Shown here in pieces: positions 54,771 to 64,000 of a stretch of 64,000 bases of DNA (the first letter of the stretch is position 1; each line of letters starts with the position of its first letter). The DNA is from Salinibacillus xinjiangensis. GTDB taxonomy: Bacteria > Bacillota > Bacilli > Bacillales > Alkalibacillaceae. The notes beneath the pieces are model-generated. The model was not told the origin of the DNA. It worked only from the letters and a program-made list of their open reading frames with translations, and ran no database searches. Location of the stretch: contig NZ_WJNH01000018.1 of the NCBI RefSeq assembly GCF_009649735.1, forward strand, positions 617 through 64,616, in the 5' to 3' direction. The translations under genes were made by a program, and so were the position numbers.

Positions 54771-56975
54771 ATGTCTAGAGATAATATAACAATAGCGGAT
54801 GAGGTTATAAAGGGAGCGTCTAAATATCTTTCAGAGAAAGATGTAGACTTTATTCGGCGTGCATATCAATTCGCAGACAATGCACATAGGGACCAGTTTC
54901 GTAAATCTGGTGAACCATATATAAATCATCCAATTCAAGTAGCGAGTATTTTGGTTGATTTAGAAATGGACCCTGCAACCGTGTCCTGCGGATTTTTACA
55001 TGACGTAGTCGAGGATACAGAAATAACACTAGAGGATTTAGAAAAAGAATTTAATGAAGAAGTAGCCATGCTTGTTGATGGGGTAACCAAACTGGGGAAA
55101 ATTAAATATAAATCAAAAGAAGAACAACAGGCTGAAAACCACCGTAAGATGTTTGTTGCCATGGCAAAAGACATCCGCGTGATTTTAATTAAGCTTGCCG
55201 ATCGTCTTCACAATATGCGCACATTAAAGCATCTACCATCGGAAAAACAACGGAGAATAGCCAATGAAACATTGGAGATTTTTGCTCCAATCGCTCATCG
55301 ACTCGGGATTTCAACCATCAAGTGGGAATTAGAAGATACTGCATTACGATATTTAAATCCACAGCAATATTACCGCATCGTCAATTTAATGAAACAAAAG
55401 CGTAATGAGCGTGAATCCTATATTCATGAAGTGATTGACGAGATTAATAAGCAGCTAGAAGATGTCCAAATTGAGGCAGATATATCAGGACGTCCTAAGC
55501 ATTTGTATAGTATATATCGAAAAATGGTTATGCAAAACAAGCAATTTAATGAAATCTATGATTTATTAGCTGTCCGTGTAATGGTCAATAGTATTAAGGA
55601 TTGCTATGCAGTATTAGGCATTATCCATACCTGTTGGAAGCCAATGCCAGGTAGATTTAAAGACTATATTGCCATGCCTAAACCGAACTTATACCAATCT
55701 CTACACACAACCGTAATTGGTCCTAAAGGAGAACCGCTTGAAGTCCAAATTCGTACGAAGGAAATGCACGAGATTGCAGAATTCGGGATAGCGGCTCACT
55801 GGGCTTACAAAGAGGGTAAACATGTAAATACGAAAACAAAGAAATCCTTTGAAGATGAACTAACCTGGTTTAGAGAGATACTAGAATGGCAAAATGAGAC
55901 TCATGATGCAGAGGAATTCATGGAAACCTTAAAAATGGATTTATTTTCAGATATGGTGTATGTATTTACGCCTAAGGGTGATGTTATCGAATTGCCATCG
56001 GGTTCTGTACCGATTGATTTTGCTTATCGTATTCATACGGAAATCGGAAATAAAACAATTGGATCAAAAATTAATGGCAAAATGGAGCCGTTAGATTATC
56101 AGCTGAAAACAGGCGACATTATTGAAATTATGACATCCAAGCATTCCTATGGTCCATCCCGGGACTGGTTAAAAATCACCAAGACCTCACAAGCCAAAAA
56201 CAAAATTAAACAGTTCTTTAAGAAACAGAAACGTGATGAAAACATCAGTAAGGGTAAAGAGCTGGTTGAAAAAGAATTAGAAAACTTAAACATTGATGCA
56301 AAAGAAGTTCTCACACCTAATAATTTAGCCAGGGTAGGGGAGAAATTTAATTTCAACAATGAAGAAGATATGTACGCAGCAGTAGGATATCAAGGGATTA
56401 CAGCAGCACAAATTGCCAATCGCTTAGCAGATAAGGTTCGGAATCAAAAGAAGGTTCAAAACTTTGAACATGCACTAGAGGAAGCTAAGCAGGAGGTTGG
56501 CTCTACTTTTAGACGGCGAAAAACAGACTCTGGTGTAAAGGTTAAAGGTGTTGATAACCTTTTAATCCGATTATCCAAATGCTGCAACCCAGTTCCTGGT
56601 GATGAAATTGTCGGTTATATTACAAAAGGACGGGGCGTTTCGGTCCATCGAGAGGATTGTCCAAATGTTAAGAATGATGATATTAAAGGTAGACTCCTTG
56701 AGGTCGACTGGGAAAGTGCTGGTGATGAAGGTAAGCAGTTTAGTGTAGACATTGAAATCACCGGATATGATCGTAATGGATTATTAAATGAGGTTCTACA
56801 GGCCATTAATGAATCCAAAACAAGTATTACTGCTGTAACGGGAAAATCAGATCAAAAGCAAATGGCGACGATTAATGTCACGATATCGATTCATAATATC
56901 AGCCATTTACGTAAAATTGTGGATAGAATTAAACAAATTTCTGATGTTTATACCGTGAGAAGAAAGGTGCAGTAA
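54771..56975 (+). CDS. relA: Bifunctional (p)ppGpp synthetase/hydrolase Rel
   Basis: Main stringent-response enzyme. The 734-residue length equals that of B. subtilis Rel. Domains in order: HD hydrolase (about residues 45-155, with [17 protein letters not shown], so hydrolysis is intact), synthetase (about 240-350; [32 protein letters not shown]), TGS (about 395-455; [18 protein letters not shown]), a zinc-finger-like region with [14 protein letters not shown], and a C-terminal ACT domain (about 660-734). The ATG at 54771 follows AAGGTGATTTC. Confidence 0.97.
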   Translation: MSRDNITIADEVIKGASKYLSEKDVDFIRRAYQFADNAHRDQFRKSGEPYINHPIQVASILVDLEMDPATVSCGFLHDVVEDTEITLEDLEKEFNEEVAMLVDGVTKLGKIKYKSKEEQQAENHRKMFVAMAKDIRVILIKLADRLHNMRTLKHLPSEKQRRIANETLEIFAPIAHRLGISTIKWELEDTALRYLNPQQYYRIVNLMKQKRNERESYIHEVIDEINKQLEDVQIEADISGRPKHLYSIYRKMVMQNKQFNEIYDLLAVRVMVNSIKDCYAVLGIIHTCWKPMPGRFKDYIAMPKPNLYQSLHTTVIGPKGEPLEVQIRTKEMHEIAEFGIAAHWAYKEGKHVNTKTKKSFEDELTWFREILEWQNETHDAEEFMETLKMDLFSDMVYVFTPKGDVIELPSGSVPIDFAYRIHTEIGNKTIGSKINGKMEPLDYQLKTGDIIEIMTSKHSYGPSRDWLKITKTSQAKNKIKQFFKKQKRDENISKGKELVEKELENLNIDAKEVLTPNNLARVGEKFNFNNEEDMYAAVGYQGITAAQIANRLADKVRNQKKVQNFEHALEEAKQEVGSTFRRRKTDSGVKVKGVDNLLIRLSKCCNPVPGDEIVGYITKGRGVSVHREDCPNVKNDDIKGRLLEVDWESAGDEGKQFSVDIEITGYDRNGLLNEVLQAINESKTSITAVTGKSDQKQMATINVTISIHNISHLRKIVDRIKQISDVYTVRRKVQ

Positions 56976-56980
56976 CAGTT

Positions 56981-57430
56981 ATGAGAGCAGTCGTTCAAAA
57001 AGTCAATCAAGCACATGTGAAAGTGGAAAATCAAGAATCAGGAAGAATTGCAACCGGACTTGTTGTATTATTAGGCGTCACACATGATGACGAGGAGTCT
57101 GATGCTGAGTATTTAGCAGAAAAAATTGTGAATCTACGCATTTTTGAAGATGAAAATGAGAAAATGAACTTATCCTTAAAAGATGTACAGGGCTCTATTC
57201 TATCCATTTCACAATTCACTCTTTATGGAGATACACGAAAAGGAAGAAGGCCTAATTTCATGAATGCAGCTAAACCAGAACCTGCAAATGAACTTTATGA
57301 AAAGTTTAATTCCCTCGTTAAATCAAAGGGAGTAACAGTAGAAACAGGTGTATTTGGAGCTATGATGGATGTAACGTTAACCAATAACGGGCCTGTGACG
57401 CTTATATTAGATAGTGTAGGTCGGAAATAA
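56981..57430 (+). CDS. dtd: D-aminoacyl-tRNA deacylase
   Basis: Removes D-amino acids from mischarged tRNAs. The 149-residue protein has the motifs [17 protein letters not shown] and the C-terminal [12 protein letters not shown], whose glycine-proline enforces chirality. It starts at the ATG at 56981, six bases after the relA stop, with AAAGGTGCAG inside relA as ribosome site, so it is co-translated with relA. It ends at a bidirectional terminator. Confidence 0.96.
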   Translation: MRAVVQKVNQAHVKVENQESGRIATGLVVLLGVTHDDEESDAEYLAEKIVNLRIFEDENEKMNLSLKDVQGSILSISQFTLYGDTRKGRRPNFMNAAKPEPANELYEKFNSLVKSKGVTVETGVFGAMMDVTLTNNGPVTLILDSVGRK

Positions 57431-57434
57431 TTGT

Positions 57435-57466
57435 AAAAGGGGCTGTCAAATGACAGCCCCTTTTTT
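57435..57466. terminator. Bidirectional terminator between dtd and the convergent amidase gene
   Basis: GGGGCTGTCA (57439-57448) pairs with TGACAGCCCC (57451-57460) and is flanked by AAAA and TTTTTT. A loop of only two bases means the top pairs probably open. Confidence 0.88.
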
Positions 57467-58712
57467 AGTCAAAATATTTTAGTAAGCCTCGAACAATACC
57501 ATTTGTAGCTTTTTCCTGAAAGGATGAACTATTGATCGTTCTTTCTTCCTCATCATTTGATAAAAATCCTAATTCTAATAACACTGCGGGTTGTTTGTTT
57601 TCACGAATAACTAAAAAGTCTCCAAACCTCACTTGACGATCCTTAAAGCCTGTAGCCTTTATGACCTCATCGTGGATTAAGGTAGCTAGCTCTTTATGTG
57701 CATCGTGATAGTAAAAGGTGCCAATCCCATGTACATTAGGAAATTGAGGCGCACTGTTATAATGAATGCTTACAAAAGCATCAGCTTGATAGGCGTTGGA
57801 ATAGGCAACCCTAGTTGAAAGGGGAAGGAATGTATGAACATCGGTCCTTGTTAAAATCGGAACTGCTCCTAAGGCCTCTAGCTTATTAGCCAGGTAGTGA
57901 GCTGTTTTGGTCGTAATAAACTTTTCATAGTCACCTGAGGCACTGATTGTACCTGTATCTGCACCCCCATGTCCGGCATCAATCACAATTCGTTTGTTTT
58001 TTAATAAAGAATCACTTTCTTTGGATTTTTCATCTTCTCCATCGCTAACCAGGGATTCTTCTACATAGACATTTTGACCATCAAGTTCAACTTCATACCA
58101 ATTCCCTTGCTTACTAATCACCTGAAAGGTTTTATTTTTATCTGTGATTTCGATAATCTCATGATTTAGAGATGGTCCGCTACGAAAATGAGTTTGATCG
58201 TAGACAGTAGTGATGGAGTCTGTAGCGTTAGCACCTGCAACTTTTTCAGCTAGCCATTGATTAATCCAGCCCTTATCACCTGATGATAGCTGGATTTGGT
58301 ACCAAGCATTCTTTTCTTCTAACAGCTCATACGTTTCGCCAGATTGGACCTTACCTATGATTTCGCTTGTAAGGCTTGGTTCTTTTTGAACATCCACTTC
58401 GGTATCTTCTACTGTAATCTGAATGGTATTCGCTTGTTGTGAAGGACTTGATTGTTGCTTGATAAATTCTTTAGACATCCAACCCTCTATTTGTCCGATA
58501 TGAATTTTCACCCATCCGCTGGACTCCTCTAAAATATCAACAGAGCTATTAATCTGAGCTTGTCCAATGACTTCGTAATCCAAACCCGGACCACTTCGAA
58601 TATTAACATTATCTGCAGTTACCATCCCTTTTGTAACAGCAGTAAGTGGACTATGTAAGAGACTAATAAGGACGATAAAAGTGATTGTCATGCTAACGAT
58701 TTTATTGAACAC
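57465..58712 (-). CDS. N-acetylmuramoyl-L-alanine amidase with three SH3b domains (YrvJ-like)
   Basis: Secreted peptidoglycan hydrolase, 415 residues. A signal peptide (residues 1-27) is followed by three bacterial SH3 domains (about 32-86, 98-160, 168-222; NVNIRSGPGLDYEVIG and FRSGPSLNHEI are typical). The C-terminal Amidase_3 domain (about 235-412) has the zinc ligands in VIDAGHGGADTG and VSIHYNS and the catalytic Glu in LLELGFLSN. The GTG at 58712 on the reverse strand follows AGAGGGAAGCTT. B. subtilis has a longer relative, YrvJ, at the same place; this one has fewer SH3 repeats. It likely acts in wall turnover. Confidence 0.92.
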   Translation of the reverse strand: MFNKIVSMTITFIVLISLLHSPLTAVTKGMVTADNVNIRSGPGLDYEVIGQAQINSSVDILEESSGWVKIHIGQIEGWMSKEFIKQQSSPSQQANTIQITVEDTEVDVQKEPSLTSEIIGKVQSGETYELLEEKNAWYQIQLSSGDKGWINQWLAEKVAGANATDSITTVYDQTHFRSGPSLNHEIIEITDKNKTFQVISKQGNWYEVELDGQNVYVEESLVSDGEDEKSKESDSLLKNKRIVIDAGHGGADTGTISASGDYEKFITTKTAHYLANKLEALGAVPILTRTDVHTFLPLSTRVAYSNAYQADAFVSIHYNSAPQFPNVHGIGTFYYHDAHKELATLIHDEVIKATGFKDRQVRFGDFLVIRENKQPAVLLELGFLSNDEEERTINSSSFQEKATNGIVRGLLKYFD

Positions 58713-58774
58713 AAGCTTCCCTCTTTCTGTAAGGCTGTTTTCGTAAACGTTTTTGTTTTTTTATGTTGCATTAG

Positions 58775-59101
58775 TTATTAACTGCGACATAACACCGTTG
58801 CGCTGCGGTTCTTTAGCATTGAATTAATACACGCGTAAAGAGGTATTCATGACGTACAAGGTAAAAAGAAAAGAGTGAAATACGCGTTATTCGGGTACTA
58901 ATGACAAGCGATATATCAGCAGAAACAGAACTACGATCGTCATGAACCGTTCATGACACCCGTTTTTGGCTCCTTGCTGTTATTTTCGGTCGTCATGCCC
59001 CCCTCATGACGAGCGAAAAATTCTGCTGAAACGATAAACATGCACTTATCATTTAAACGACTTGGCAGGCTTAAAGTTTTAATTATGTCGTATTTTATAT
59101 C
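58775..59101 (-). repeat. Interspersed intergenic element, copy B (inverted relative to copy A)
   Basis: The reverse complement of this block aligns along its full length with 29596-29914. The paired dyads are kept: GTCATGA/TCATGAC at 58939-58957 and GTCATG/CATGAC at 58992-59010, the second with one arm mismatch. The bases in the dyad loops differ between copies. The ends form an 8-bp perfect inverted repeat, CGACATAA (58785-58792) and TTATGTCG (59083-59090), inside longer imperfect ends. It occupies most of the gap between the amidase gene and the small gene at 59283. Confidence 0.75.
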
Positions 59102-59282
59102 TTTTTTTGTCAAAACAACATGCGTCCTATAAAAATACCTTTAACCATTTTACACTATCTGAATTTATAAGTTAAATCGGATAATAGTATGACATAAAAA
59201 ATCTGTTTTTATTGAAAAAAAATCCCTCTTTTTGAACAAGCTATAAACAAGGATTTAGATTTGATTAGAGGAGGGTCAAAGT

Positions 59283-59459
59283 GTGAGAACGAATGGAAAA
59301 AGAAATGCCATGGCTTTATCACAACAGGATGTTTTTAATATTGATTTTCACCAGTTTATGGATTCCGAAAAGGATCAATCTTCAATGGAACTAGCTCAAG
59401 AATTTGGGTTATCGTTAAAAGATGTAAAAAACTTAAAGGAAAAGTTAAATCGTTCTTGA
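59283..59459 (+). CDS. Small conserved-type protein upstream of hisS (58 residues)
   Basis: A short frame with a strong ribosome site (GAGGAGGGTCAAAGT) and a GTG start at 59283. The 58-residue product is soluble, starts with a basic segment (MRTNGKRNAMALSQQDV) and ends in a helix-turn-helix-like stretch, ELAQEFGLSLKDVKNLKEK. Its TGA stop lies inside the -35 element of the hisS leader promoter. B. subtilis has a small gene of unknown function upstream of hisS, and this is probably the counterpart. A DNA-binding role is only suggested by the pattern. Confidence 0.65.
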   Translation: MRTNGKRNAMALSQQDVFNIDFHQFMDSEKDQSSMELAQEFGLSLKDVKNLKEKLNRS

Positions 59460-59484
59460 CATTTTGTACTGACAACATTATAGT
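59456..59484 (+). promoter_or_regulatory. Sigma-A promoter of the hisS-aspS leader
   Basis: TTGACA (59456-59461) and TATAGT (59479-59484) are 17 bases apart. The -35 overlaps the last codons of the small gene upstream. Confidence 0.85.
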
Positions 59485-59489
59485 AATAA

Positions 59490-59758
59490 TCAATTCAAAA
59501 ACCAAATCGGGAAAACCTATGAAGGAAAGAGTAGTTAAGAAACACGTGTAAAAGAGAGGAAATGTCGTAGGCTGAAAACATTTCTGCATAGTGACTTAAT
59601 GAAAGACATTCCAGAGGTTCCACATCGAACAGAAAACTTAGTAGATGATGGACGTTCGCATGCGTTAATGTATTGAGTGGAAACATATCTTGTTTCAACT
59701 TAGGGTGGCAACGCGGGTTAATCCCGTCCCTTTTCGTTTAAAGGGACGGGATTTTTTA
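59490..59758 (+). promoter_or_regulatory. T-box riboswitch sensing tRNA-Asp upstream of hisS-aspS
   Basis: The T-box sequence is TGGCAACGCGG at 59706-59716, a variant of TGGNACCGCGG. Stem I can be traced: GGAA (59524-59527) pairs with TTCC (59609-59612), and GTTAAG (59531-59536 region) with CTTAAT (59595-59600). These frame a specifier loop with AGTA on one side and GAAAGACA on the other. The specifier codon is GAC at 59605-59607 (aspartate), and the T-box variable base C fits discriminator G73 of tRNA-Asp. Both cues agree on aspartate rather than histidine. Confidence 0.9.
59720..59757 (+). terminator. Regulated terminator of the hisS-aspS T-box leader
   Basis: AATCCCGTCCCTTT pairs with AAAGGGACGGGATT across a short loop, followed by a T run. 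It lies directly after the T-box sequence. Confidence 0.9.
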
Positions 59759-59802
59759 TATTTAAAAAGGGTTACATACAACAGAAGAAGGAGGAACGTG
59801 TG

Positions 59803-61080
59803 ATGATTAAAGTTCCACGTGGTACGGAAGATATATTGCCTGAACAAGCGAAAAAGTGGCAGTATGTTGAAGCAAAATTACAAGAATTAGCTAATGTTTA
59901 TAACTATCAGGAAATTCGAACACCTGTGTTTGAGAGTACTGAACTGTTTCAAAGAGGTGTTGGAGATACTACGGATATTGTGCAAAAAGAAATGTATACT
60001 TTCACTGACCGAGGTGGAAGAAGTTTAACATTAAGACCAGAGGGAACTGCTTCTGTTGTTCGGTCTTATGTTCAACATAAAATGTTCGGTTTGCCACAAC
60101 AGCCGACAAAGCTTTGTTATTTTGGTCCCATGTTCCGCTATGAGCGACCACAAAAAGGGCGTACACGTCAGTTTGTCCAATTTGGTATTGAAGCCTTAGG
60201 AAGTGCAGATCCAGCTATCGACGCAGAAGTAATGGCTTTTGCACTTGACTGCTATAAAACATTAGGTCTTAAATCGCTACGTCTAGTGTTGAATAGCTTA
60301 GGAGATATGGAAAGTCGTACCAATCACCGCAATGCACTAATTGATCACTTTTCTCCTCACAAGGATGAGCTTTGTTCTGATTGTCAAAACCGATTAGAAA
60401 AGAATCCTTTACGGGTGCTTGATTGTAAGAAGGATAAGGATCATCCTGCAATGGAATCGGCCCCATCTATCTTGGATTATTTAAATGATTATTCCCGTCA
60501 ATATTTTGAACAAGTAAAAGCTTATTTAGACAAAATGGGAATTGATTATGAGGTGGATGCAAACCTTGTGCGAGGTTTAGATTATTATAACCATACAGCA
60601 TTTGAAATTATGAGTGATGCTGAGGGCTTTGGTGCCATTACAACACTATCGGGTGGAGGACGCTATAATGGACTCGTTGAAGAGCTAGGTGGACCAGAGA
60701 CACCGGGTATTGGATTTGCACTTAGTATTGAACGCCTGTTACTGGCACTTGAGGCGGAAAATCTCACATTGCCAATAGAGGAATCACTGGATTGCTATTT
60801 GGTTGCCTTAGGCGATGAACCAAAACAAGAGGCTGTAAGACTTTTATATGATCTTCGCAATGCCGGTATTCAAGTAGACATGGATTATATGGACAAAAAA
60901 ATGAAAGCCCAATTCAAGGCTGCAGATCGCTTAAAGTCTCGTTTTGTGATTGTTATAGGAGAAGATGAACTTAATGCTGGTAAAGTAACTGTTAAACACA
61001 TGGAAACAGGAGAACAAAGTGATCAGCCAATTGATGAAATTGTTCCATACTTACAAAAGATGACTAGGGAGGGTGAGTAA
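59803..61080 (+). CDS. hisS: Histidyl-tRNA synthetase
   Basis: This class II synthetase charges tRNA-His. The ATG at 59803 lies eight bases after GGAGG (GTG 59800 is too close) and gives 425 residues. Class II motif 2 is seen as [21 protein letters not shown]. The histidine-binding motifs [15 protein letters not shown] and [16 protein letters not shown], and motif 3 [12 protein letters not shown], are present, followed by the anticodon-binding domain (about residues 330-425). It is the first gene of a two-gene operon with aspS. Confidence 0.97.
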   Translation: MIKVPRGTEDILPEQAKKWQYVEAKLQELANVYNYQEIRTPVFESTELFQRGVGDTTDIVQKEMYTFTDRGGRSLTLRPEGTASVVRSYVQHKMFGLPQQPTKLCYFGPMFRYERPQKGRTRQFVQFGIEALGSADPAIDAEVMAFALDCYKTLGLKSLRLVLNSLGDMESRTNHRNALIDHFSPHKDELCSDCQNRLEKNPLRVLDCKKDKDHPAMESAPSILDYLNDYSRQYFEQVKAYLDKMGIDYEVDANLVRGLDYYNHTAFEIMSDAEGFGAITTLSGGGRYNGLVEELGGPETPGIGFALSIERLLLALEAENLTLPIEESLDCYLVALGDEPKQEAVRLLYDLRNAGIQVDMDYMDKKMKAQFKAADRLKSRFVIVIGEDELNAGKVTVKHMETGEQSDQPIDEIVPYLQKMTREGE

Positions 61081-61081
61081 T

Positions 61082-62842
61082 ATGAGCGAACGTTCGTATT
61101 GTGGCAAGTTAACTGAGGAACGAATTGGTGAACAGGTTTTATTGAAGGGTTGGGTACAGAAGCGTCGTGATCTAGGTGGTCTCATCTTTATTGACTTACG
61201 TGATGTATCAGGTTTAGTACAAATCGTTTTTAACCCAGCTATTAGTCAAGATGCCCTCAAAAAAGCTGAATCGGTTCGTAGTGAATTTGTTTTAGAAGTG
61301 AAGGGAAAAGTGGTAGCTAGAGAAGAAAGCACTATCAATGAAAATATGACTACAGGTAAGCTTGAGGTAGAAGCAGAAGAGCTGACCATTTTGAATAAGT
61401 CCGAAACCCCTCCTTTTGGTATTCAGGATAACCTCGATACAACAGAGGAAATTCGCTTAAAGTATCGATATTTAGATTTAAGAAGAAAACCAATGCAAGA
61501 AACGTTCAAATTACGTCACCGTACGACGCAGGCAATTCGGAACTTCTTAAATGAGGAAGACTTTTTAGAAATGGAAACACCGATGCTAACAAAAAGCACG
61601 CCAGAAGGTGCTAGGGACTATTTAGTACCAAGTCGGGTTCATCCTGGGGAATTTTATGCACTTCCTCAATCGCCACAGCTGTTTAAACAGCTCTTAATGG
61701 TAGGTGGATTTGAAAAATATTATCAGATTGCACGTTGTTTCCGTGATGAGGACTTGCGTGCCGACCGCCAACCAGAATTTACTCAAATTGATATTGAAAC
61801 ATCCTTTATGACAAAGGACGACATCATAGAAATGATGGAAAGAATGATGAAGAAGGTCATGGAGGAAGTGAAGGGATTGGATGTTACAACACCGTTCCCA
61901 CGCATGAAATACGATGAGGCAATGGAGCGCTATGGCTCAGACAAACCGGATACACGTTTTGCGATGGAATTAGTAAACGTTTCTGAAATTGTGAAGGATT
62001 CAGGCTTTAAAGTGTTTAGTGGAGCAGTTGAATCTGGTGGCAAGGTAAGTGGACTGAATGTAAAGGGGAGTGCTAAAGATTTCTCTCGTAAAAACATTGA
62101 TCAGTTAACCGAGTTTGTGAAAATTTATGGAGCTAAAGGCCTTGCTTGGTTAAAGGCAGAGGAAGGTCAATTAACAGGTCCTATTTCTAAGTTTTTAACA
62201 GAGCAAGAGGTTGAGGATATTCAATCGTTAATGTCTGTTGAAGATGGGGACTTACTATTATTTGTTGCAGACAAAACTAAGGTTGTTTATGAAAGTCTTG
62301 GTGCTTTACGCTTGAAGTTAGGAAAGGAATTAGGATTAATTGATGAGTCTAAATTTAATTTCCTTTGGATAACGGACTGGCCATTACTTGAATATGACGA
62401 AGAATCTGGACGTTATTTTGCCGCACATCATCCATTTACGATGCCATCACCAGGAGCGCTTGAGAAGTTCCATACAGCACCTGATCAAATTAAGGCAGAG
62501 GCATATGACCTCGTTTTAAATGGATATGAACTAGGTGGAGGATCCCTACGTATCCATGAAAAAGAATTACAAGAGAAAATGTTTGAAGCGCTTGGATTTT
62601 CAAAGGAAGAAGCGAATGAGCAATTTGGTTTCTTGATGGAAGCATTAGAGTTTGGTGCTCCACCACATGGAGGTATCGCTCTCGGATTTGACCGATTCAT
62701 TATGCTATTAGCGGGTCGAAATAATCTAAGAGACACAATCTTGTTCCCGAAAACAGCATCGGCATCTTGTCTACTAACGGAAGCACCATCAGAAGTAGAT
62801 GAAGCCCAGCTTAAAGAACTAAATCTAAAGCATAGAGAATAG
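61082..62842 (+). CDS. aspS: Aspartyl-tRNA synthetase
   Basis: This class II synthetase charges tRNA-Asp. The ATG at 61082, one base after the hisS stop, follows GGGAGGGTGAGTAAT inside hisS. The 586-residue protein has an N-terminal OB anticodon-binding domain ([23 protein letters not shown]), motif 2 ([20 protein letters not shown]), the bacterial GAD insert domain, and motif 3 ([17 protein letters not shown]). The T-box leader that reads an aspartate codon controls it together with hisS. 6S RNA follows. Confidence 0.97.
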   Translation: MSERSYCGKLTEERIGEQVLLKGWVQKRRDLGGLIFIDLRDVSGLVQIVFNPAISQDALKKAESVRSEFVLEVKGKVVAREESTINENMTTGKLEVEAEELTILNKSETPPFGIQDNLDTTEEIRLKYRYLDLRRKPMQETFKLRHRTTQAIRNFLNEEDFLEMETPMLTKSTPEGARDYLVPSRVHPGEFYALPQSPQLFKQLLMVGGFEKYYQIARCFRDEDLRADRQPEFTQIDIETSFMTKDDIIEMMERMMKKVMEEVKGLDVTTPFPRMKYDEAMERYGSDKPDTRFAMELVNVSEIVKDSGFKVFSGAVESGGKVSGLNVKGSAKDFSRKNIDQLTEFVKIYGAKGLAWLKAEEGQLTGPISKFLTEQEVEDIQSLMSVEDGDLLLFVADKTKVVYESLGALRLKLGKELGLIDESKFNFLWITDWPLLEYDEESGRYFAAHHPFTMPSPGALEKFHTAPDQIKAEAYDLVLNGYELGGGSLRIHEKELQEKMFEALGFSKEEANEQFGFLMEALEFGAPPHGGIALGFDRFIMLLAGRNNLRDTILFPKTASASCLLTEAPSEVDEAQLKELNLKHRE

Positions 62843-62892
62843 TGTTGAAATTAAATTGTTAATTCCTTGTAATGTAACCATAATATAACCCC

Positions 62893-62922
62893 TTGAAACA
62901 GAGTCATGTATTATGCTATTAT
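62893..62922 (+). promoter_or_regulatory. Promoter of the 6S RNA gene
   Basis: TTGAAA (62893-62898) and TATTAT (62917-62922) are 18 bases apart, placing the RNA start near 62930. Confidence 0.55.
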
Positions 62923-62929
62923 TCAATTA

Positions 62930-63181
62930 CAGAAGAAATTGAGAGCAATCCTGATGTGTTCGTCATAACCAATCAGTTTTGACCGAACAACAACGTAAAC
63001 GGGAGCCTGGAGTTTTCATACGGCGTACATGCCTCCAAATGTCTGAGTGGAAGTACAAAATATGAAACAGGGCACCCACCTGCCGGGAGCGGGTTCAAAA
63101 CGTTACAAGGATGACGGCACGATTGGGATTGCACAGTACATAATAATAACCCCTTGGGATTTTAATCCTAAGGGGTTTTTA
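62930..63181 (+). ncRNA. bsrA: 6S RNA (6S-1 type), regulator of RNA polymerase
   Basis: The non-coding stretch after aspS, where B. subtilis encodes 6S-1 RNA, contains ATCCTGATGTGTTCGTC near the 5' end, as in Bacillus 6S RNAs. Its ends pair: GCAATCC (62945-62951) with GGATTGC (63126-63132), as required for the closing stem around the open promoter-like bubble. An inner hairpin pairs TGTTCG with CGAACA, and AACGGGAG follows. 6S RNA binds the housekeeping holoenzyme in stationary phase. Transcription ends at a hairpin at 63148-63180. The mature ends are estimates. Confidence 0.85.
63148..63180 (+). terminator. Terminator of the 6S RNA gene
   Basis: AACCCCTTGGGAT (63148-63160) pairs with ATCCTAAGGGGTT (63164-63176) with one mismatched or wobble position, then T5. 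Confidence 0.88.
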
Positions 63182-63217
63182 CTTTGTGTCTTTGATAGTA
63201 TCCTTCTATATATAAAT

Positions 63218-64000
63218 CTATCCCATTAAAGCCACCATTAAGCCTTTTTGTGCATGTAAACGATTTTCCGCTTGCTCAAATACAATAGAATGGGGACCAT
63301 CTATGACCTCTACTGTTACTTCTTCTCCGCGGTGAGCCGGTAGACAATGCATAAAAGATACATCTTTCTTCGCTAATTCGATTAGCTGCTGATTAACTTG
63401 ATATGAATGGAATTGCTGCTCTCGCATTTTTTGTTCCTCTTCCTGCCCCATGCTTGCCCACACATCTGAATATATAACATCAGCATTTTTTACAGCCTGT
63501 TTAGGATCTTCAAGTATCTCAATTGTACTTCCGGTATTTAAAGCAATGGATTTAGCTTCTTCACAAATTTGTAGGTCAGGTTCGTATCCCTTTGGTGTAG
63601 CAATACTAATATCCATACCGACCTTAGCGCATCCAATTAATAGGGAGTGAGCCATATTATTGCCATCCCCAATATAAGCTAGCTTTTGACCTTCTAGTGA
63701 CCCTTTATGCTCCTGTATAGTGAGTAAGTCTGCTAGTACCTGGCAGGGGTGGAAAAGGTCTGTTAAACCATTAATGACAGGGATATTTGCATGATTGGCT
63801 AATGTTTCTACATCGGTTTGTGAAAAGGTTCGAATCATAATTCCATCTAAATATCCGGATAATATTTTAGCCGTATCTTCAATGGTTTCCCCTCTACCTA
63901 ACTGAATATCATTTGAGCTTAAAAACAGTCCCATGCCACCTAATTGATAAATTCCAACCTCAAAAGAGACCCTTGTTCTTGTTGAAGATTTCTCAAAAAT
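63218..64000 (-). CDS. argF: Ornithine carbamoyltransferase (5' end beyond the window)
   Basis: Makes citrulline from ornithine and carbamoyl phosphate. The reverse-strand frame runs to the window edge, so about 260 C-terminal residues are visible and the N terminus is missing. An internal ATG at 63934 is not the start, because the carbamoyl-phosphate motif [12 protein letters not shown] lies upstream of it. Other motifs are [24 protein letters not shown], the ornithine-binding DVWASMG and the catalytic [10 protein letters not shown]. It converges with the 6S RNA gene. In B. subtilis argF is in the arg operon elsewhere; whether other arginine genes lie beyond the edge is unknown. Confidence 0.93.
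   Translation of the reverse strand: MFEKSSTRTRVSFEVGIYQLGGMGLFLSSNDIQLGRGETIEDTAKILSGYLDGIMIRTFSQTDVETLANHANIPVINGLTDLFHPCQVLADLLTIQEHKGSLEGQKLAYIGDGNNMAHSLLIGCAKVGMDISIATPKGYEPDLQICEEAKSIALNTGSTIEILEDPKQAVKNADVIYSDVWASMGQEEEQKMREQQFHSYQVNQQLIELAKKDVSFMHCLPAHRGEEVTVEVIDGPHSIVFEQAENRLHAQKGLMVALMG

Noticed and set aside
59490-59758. Histidine specificity of the hisS leader
   Set aside because: CAC occurs at 59631-59633 but outside the specifier loop defined by the two flanking helices. The loop holds GAC and the T-box base fits tRNA-Asp.
63047-63229. 60-codon forward frame over 6S RNA
   Set aside because: It crosses the 6S RNA and its terminator and runs into argF. No ribosome site, and the RNA explains the sequence.

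Overview
The window is a stretch of chromosome from an AT-rich, endospore-forming Firmicute of the Bacillaceae. The evidence is its gene content (spoVID, spoIIB, spoIVFA/FB, spo0B, safA, bofC, spoVB, comN), strong GGAGG ribosome sites with many TTG/GTG starts, tRNA-sensing T-box leaders, and a gene order close to my recollection of the B. subtilis hemA-to-aspS region. The genus cannot be fixed from sequence alone.

Layout. 1-259: the right end of an IS3-family element. 291-767: a reverse-strand membrane protein. 1036-7341: the heme operon hemA-X-C-D-B-L, ending in a terminator. 7392-8792: a spacer with a phased 21-bp repeat, then spoVID, followed by ysxE. 10076-14456: T-box-controlled valS, then folC. 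14574-17467: a membrane GAF-GGDEF diguanylate cyclase and spoIIB. 17677-23155: maf, radC, mreBCD and minCD (cell shape and division). 23314-25161: an asparagine synthetase. 25293-29511: spoIVFA/FB, RNase G, and the L21-Prp-L27 genes. 30030-33360: spo0B, obg, pheB, pheA. 33524-36987: safA, a CotS-like kinase and nadE chained by 4-base overlaps, then a YhcN-type lipoprotein with a hairpin over its ribosome site. 37051-43749: an SDR, yebC, bofC, ruvAB, queA, tgt, yajC. 43800-51250: yrzE, an ArsB/NhaD-type permease, yrbG, spoVB, comN, secDF, lapA. 51744-57430: recJ, apt, relA, dtd. 57465-64000: a cell-wall amidase, a 58-residue gene, T-box-controlled hisS-aspS, 6S RNA and a truncated argF.

Functional themes. 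Most genes are housekeeping, but sporulation genes thread through the region. They cover phosphorelay (spo0B), engulfment (spoIIB), the sigma-K checkpoint (spoIVFA/FB, bofC), the lipid flippase SpoVB for cortex, and the coat/cortex interface (SpoVID, SafA). Both LysM coat morphogens are followed at once by a CotS-family kinase-like gene.

The least explained material is intergenic. Two copies of a ~320-bp non-coding element (29596-29914 and, inverted, 58775-59101) carry paired GTCATGA-N5-TCATGAC dyads. A third locus (51296-51674) has the same terminal inverted repeats around an unrelated GC-rich hairpin core. A rod-shaped repeat lies between spo0B and obg, and a 20-21-bp phased array precedes spoVID. 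These look like members of interspersed, possibly mobile, structured repeat families and are the best candidates here for something undescribed. No CRISPR array, prophage, rRNA or tRNA gene was seen.
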